From NCBI GenBank assembly GCA_964557545.1, contig CAZLAK010000031.1, positions 1 through 17,359 on the forward strand: a stretch of 17,359 bases of DNA. The letters run 5' to 3'. The position numbers and the translations under genes are program-made. The DNA is from CAZLAK01 sp964557545. Lineage in GTDB: Bacteria > Bacillota > Desulfotomaculia > Desulfotomaculales > Pelotomaculaceae. The stretch's first letter is position 1; each line of letters begins with the position of its first letter. The notes under the pieces were generated by a model. The model was not told the DNA's origin. It saw only the letters and a program-made list of their open reading frames with translations, and did not search any database. Positions 15,294-17,359 of this stretch are shown piece by piece.

Positions 15294-15341
15294 ATGTACC
15301 GCGGTAAAAAAATATTAGCTAGAGCAGGGAAAGGAGGAAAT

Positions 15342-16067
15342 ATGAACAGATCCAAATTCTTCATCACTATAAAGATTTTATTTTTATTACTGGCAACGTA
15401 TTTTCTAGTAGGAACAGTTATAACTTATGGAGAATGTTCACAAAACAAGTTTTCTCCGCCTCCCAGCGAAATCCTGTCCGGTCCTGATAATTTCTTTAAC
15501 CTTTCTGATAACGTTTTTTACAGTGTTAAAGAAGGAGATACTCTTTACGCCATTGCAGCTGCACACGGTGTGAGTGTAAGAGAGATAATGAGCTTAAACA
15601 ATCTTAATAGCAGCTTAATCCGTCCAGGTGACATGCTCCTATTGCCAACAAAAAATAATTATGAAAAGCGGCTTTCCCGGGGAGATATCTCTCGAGAAGA
15701 ATTACTTCTCTTGGCTAGACTTATTCACGCCGAGGCCAGGGGAGAAAGCTTGGAGGGCCAGGTTGCTGTTGGGGCAGTAATTTTGAACAGGCTGGCTAGC
15801 CCTTACTTTCCTAAGACTATACCGGAAATAATATTTCAGAAAACAAACAAAGTTTACCAGTTCACTCCCGTTGCAGACGGATCAATTAACTTAGAACCGG
15901 ACGATAAAGCAATTCAAGCCGCCCTCCTGGCCCTTGCGGGTAACGACCCAACAGGCGGAGCTCTTTTCTTCTATAACCCAGATATTAGCAAGGACACTTG
16001 GATCAAAACGCTTCCAGTTCTAAAAAGGATAGGAAACCATGTTTTTGCCACCACTTTGCGCTCGTAG
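15342..16067 (+). CDS. LysM-SleB cell-wall / spore cortex hydrolase
   Basis: This is an exported peptidoglycan hydrolase of the SleB (Hydrolase_2) family, which degrades spore cortex during germination. The 241 residues begin with a basic start and a hydrophobic segment (about 7-28), a signal peptide or anchor. One LysM domain (about 59-102, FYSVKEGDTLYAIA to LLLLP) binds peptidoglycan. The catalytic domain starts near 120 and includes HAEARGE, where E131 is the expected acid, then AVGAVILNR, YQFTPVADGSI and a GGALFFYNP motif. The ATG at 15342 follows AAAGGAGG at 5 nt; the in-frame ATG at 15294 lies in promoter-like sequence without an SD. Many SleB proteins carry other peptidoglycan-binding repeats, so the LysM form may be a vegetative or SleB-like paralogue. 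Confidence 0.9.
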   Translation: MNRSKFFITIKILFLLLATYFLVGTVITYGECSQNKFSPPPSEILSGPDNFFNLSDNVFYSVKEGDTLYAIAAAHGVSVREIMSLNNLNSSLIRPGDMLLLPTKNNYEKRLSRGDISREELLLLARLIHAEARGESLEGQVAVGAVILNRLASPYFPKTIPEIIFQKTNKVYQFTPVADGSINLEPDDKAIQAALLALAGNDPTGGALFFYNPDISKDTWIKTLPVLKRIGNHVFATTLRS

Positions 16068-16097
16068 AAAACTTTTAAGTGGTGGCCTCATTTTTTT
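16047..16097 (+). terminator. Rho-independent terminator overlapping the end of the SleB-type gene
   Basis: GCCACCACTT (16047-16056) pairs perfectly with AAGTGGTGGC (16077-16086), a 10-bp stem with a 20-nt loop. CTCA and a run of seven Ts (16091-16097) follow. The left arm is inside the coding sequence and the T-run falls in the last codons of the converging gene. Confidence 0.7.
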
Positions 16098-16921
16098 ATT
16101 TTTTTATAAGAAAGACTTTTTACATTTACATTTACTTCTTTGACCTGCATACCTGTCATTTCTTCGACAACTTTTTTAACCACTGCCTGCAGATTTTTTG
16201 CCACATCCGGTATGCGACAACCGTAAACAAAAGTAGGCGCAACATCTACTACAACATTACCACCGCCCTCGTCCCTCACATTTACTTTACCAGCCCGGGT
16301 TACACCTTCCACACTTTGGACAGTATGAGAAACGATGGAACTCAAAGCACGGTTAGCAATGGACAGCTTACCATGATTAGTAAATGTCGGGCGCACAACT
16401 GACTGCTCAAGCCAGTCTTTCTTCCCCTGAACATCTTTTTTGCGCAAAAATACTCTTAAAGGATCGACCAGAGTTCCAGGAAAACTCCTTTTAACCTCCA
16501 GTGTAGGGGCCGGTATAACGTGCTTGCTGTAATACGATCTTAAGAACCTGGCTTTACGTATTTCTTTTTCACTAGCCACATCTTCAATGTTTATCAATTT
16601 AGAAGGAGTTGGAAGGTCAAGACGATTAGCTATGCGCTTAACCATTTCCAGGGAAGTTCCCAGTATAAGTATTCTTTTAGCGCCAGTGTCCGCCAGGGCC
16701 TTTTTTATTTCATCAGCATGTTTTTTATCCATTAAAAGTGCGGCACGAATGGCGCCTATCCTCGTTGGTTGACGCTTGGCCGAAAAGCCGGCCAAAATGC
16801 GGTTTCCTTGTATTAGCAGGCCGTCATCAATAATGGCCTCTGCATCTATTTGATGGGCGACAACGGTTGCCCTGTGGCTCTTGCCAGTACCACTGGGTCC
16901 TACCAAGGCAATAACTTCCAA
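16088..16921 (-). CDS. P-loop NTPase domain fused to an Asp23/Gls24 domain
   Basis: The protein has two parts. The N-terminal domain is a P-loop NTPase: Walker A GPSGTGKS (8-15) and an acidic IIDDG (32-33) that may serve as Walker B; no specific NTPase family was recognised. The C-terminal part (about 180-277: the NHGKLSIANRALSSIVSHTV and VNVRDEGGGNVVVDVAP stretches, ending in VKEVNVNVKSL) matches Asp23/Gls24 alkaline-shock/envelope-stress proteins, which gather at the membrane in Gram-positives. I choose the TTG start at 16921 (277 residues): AGTAGGTG, nearly a perfect SD, lies 6 nt upstream. GTG 16930 overlaps that SD. A small membrane protein is encoded 29 nt upstream on the same strand, so membrane recruitment is plausible. 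The function is unknown. Confidence 0.78.
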   Translation of the reverse strand: MEVIALVGPSGTGKSHRATVVAHQIDAEAIIDDGLLIQGNRILAGFSAKRQPTRIGAIRAALLMDKKHADEIKKALADTGAKRILILGTSLEMVKRIANRLDLPTPSKLINIEDVASEKEIRKARFLRSYYSKHVIPAPTLEVKRSFPGTLVDPLRVFLRKKDVQGKKDWLEQSVVRPTFTNHGKLSIANRALSSIVSHTVQSVEGVTRAGKVNVRDEGGGNVVVDVAPTFVYGCRIPDVAKNLQAVVKKVVEEMTGMQVKEVNVNVKSLSYKKIKK

Positions 16922-16950
16922 AAAGGACACCTACTTTAGCTGTTTTTTTG

Positions 16951-17154
16951 CTAAATAAGTTTTTTCCTTATGAAGAATATATAAACAAATATAGCTACTG
17001 GAAACATTACACCTGTAAATAAAAACCAGGCAATAGATTCTGAAAGAGGCCTTCCCCGTCTTTTGGTGTCCCAAAATACCCAAATGGCAAATCCCCAGAA
17101 CAAAACAAGCATGAAGTAATTAAAAGCTATCTGGAAATTGGTTGGGCCTGTCAA
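16951..17154 (-). CDS. Small two-helix membrane protein, unknown function
   Basis: This 67-residue protein has two predicted membrane helices, about 9-28 (FNYFMLVLFWGFAIWVFW) and about 43-62 (WFLFTGVMFPVAIFVYIFF), joined by a basic loop DTKRRGRPLS. The tail is RKKL-rich, so both ends of the second helix carry positive charge. The pattern resembles short PLDc_N-like hypothetical proteins, but I cannot assign it. The start is TTG 17154, supported by GAGGGGGG 6 nt upstream on the minus strand. It probably forms an operon with the downstream P-loop/Asp23 gene (29 nt apart) and could be its membrane partner; that is inference. Confidence 0.7.
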   Translation of the reverse strand: MTGPTNFQIAFNYFMLVLFWGFAIWVFWDTKRRGRPLSESIAWFLFTGVMFPVAIFVYIFFIRKKLI

Positions 17155-17212
17155 TAAAAACCCCCCTCAAAACAAAAATATAAAAAACCATTTCTTTTTA
17201 ATTTTAACATGT

Positions 17213-17239
17213 ATAATACAATAACAGTAAGCTTTTCAA
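17213..17239 (-). promoter_or_regulatory. Possible promoter of the small membrane protein operon
   Basis: On the minus strand, TTGAAA (17239-17234) is followed by TATTAT (17218-17213) with a short 15-bp spacer. The hexamers are good but the spacing is below optimum, so this is tentative. Confidence 0.33.
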
Positions 17240-17250
17240 ACAAAAAATTA

Positions 17251-17271
17251 TATTTACTGCCACTGTAAATA
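17251..17271. promoter_or_regulatory. Inverted repeat TATTTAC-N7-GTAAATA
   Basis: A perfect 7-bp dyad (17251-17257 with 17265-17271) around TGCCACT lies upstream of the possible leftward promoter and of the tandem repeat to its right. Its form suits a dimeric regulator's operator. No known motif was matched. Confidence 0.4.
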
Positions 17272-17287
17272 CAATAGGTTCTTCGCT

Positions 17288-17321
17288 ATTTTGTATGGGT
17301 AAGGATTTTGTATGGGTAAGG
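17288..17321 (+). repeat. Exact tandem duplication of 17 bp
   Basis: ATTTTGTATGGGTAAGG occurs twice back to back (17288-17304 and 17305-17321) with no mismatch. Each copy holds an ATG (17295 and 17312). From 17295 a frame stays open to the window edge, but without a clear SD. The rest of 17155-17359 shows no recognised gene. Confidence 0.85.
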
Positions 17322-17359
17322 GTTGTTTACCAGAAGATGTTAAATGGTAATGTATGTCA

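Noticed and set aside
1..17359. CRISPR arrays, prophage, toxin-antitoxin or restriction genes
   Set aside because: No spaced repeat array, phage-type gene or recognisable defence domain was seen on either strand.

Overview
The window looks like chromosomal DNA of an anaerobic, probably endospore-forming Bacillota of class Clostridia that runs the Wood-Ljungdahl (reductive acetyl-CoA) pathway, as acetogens and syntrophic acetate oxidisers do. The reasons are a corrinoid iron-sulfur protein (CFeSP) gene set, a MetV/MetF-type methylene-tetrahydrofolate reductase, a SleB-type spore cortex hydrolase, a DnaD/DnaI-like primosome pair, strong Shine-Dalgarno (SD) sites and common TTG/GTG starts. I cannot name the species. 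No CODH/ACS catalytic subunit genes, phage genes, transposases or CRISPR arrays are visible.

Layout. Positions 1-154 hold a leftward tRNA pair, Pro(UGG) then a cut-off Glu(UUC), with an excellent promoter at 172-200. Positions 155-470 are non-coding: a minus-strand terminator with no obvious gene behind it, then the leader of the first operon. Positions 471-4717 hold acsC, acsV and acsD: the CFeSP large subunit, its ATP-driven reductive activator and the small subunit. Positions 4718-8120 hold carB, the large subunit of carbamoyl-phosphate synthetase, with its own predicted promoter and leader and no carA beside it. Positions 8253-10639 hold acsE, metV and metF, tightly packed behind an intergenic region with short repeats. 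gap (glyceraldehyde-3-phosphate dehydrogenase) converges on metF at 10650-11660. A divergent ATP-type PEP carboxykinase follows at 11939-13474 with its own promoter and a 17-bp-stem terminator. Then come a DnaD-domain protein and a DnaC/DnaI-like helicase loader (13656-15232), and a LysM-SleB hydrolase (15342-16067). On the minus strand lie a P-loop/Asp23 fusion protein (16088-16921) and a 67-residue membrane protein (16951-17154). The window ends in AT-rich DNA with a dyad and an exact tandem 17-bp repeat.

How the genes work together. MetV-MetF reduce methylene-THF to methyl-THF. AcsE moves the methyl group to the cobalamin of AcsC-AcsD. AcsV reactivates the CFeSP when its cobalt is oxidised to Co(II). 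The methyl-CFeSP then feeds acetyl-CoA synthase, encoded elsewhere. gap and pckA link the acetyl-CoA/pyruvate level to triose phosphates and sugars, so 471-13474 reads as a carbon-assimilation neighbourhood. The most unusual points are carB sitting inside the methyl branch, the divergent PEP carboxykinase, the P-loop/Asp23 fusion, and several leaders and repeats with no known assignment. I see no clear wholly new multi-gene system.
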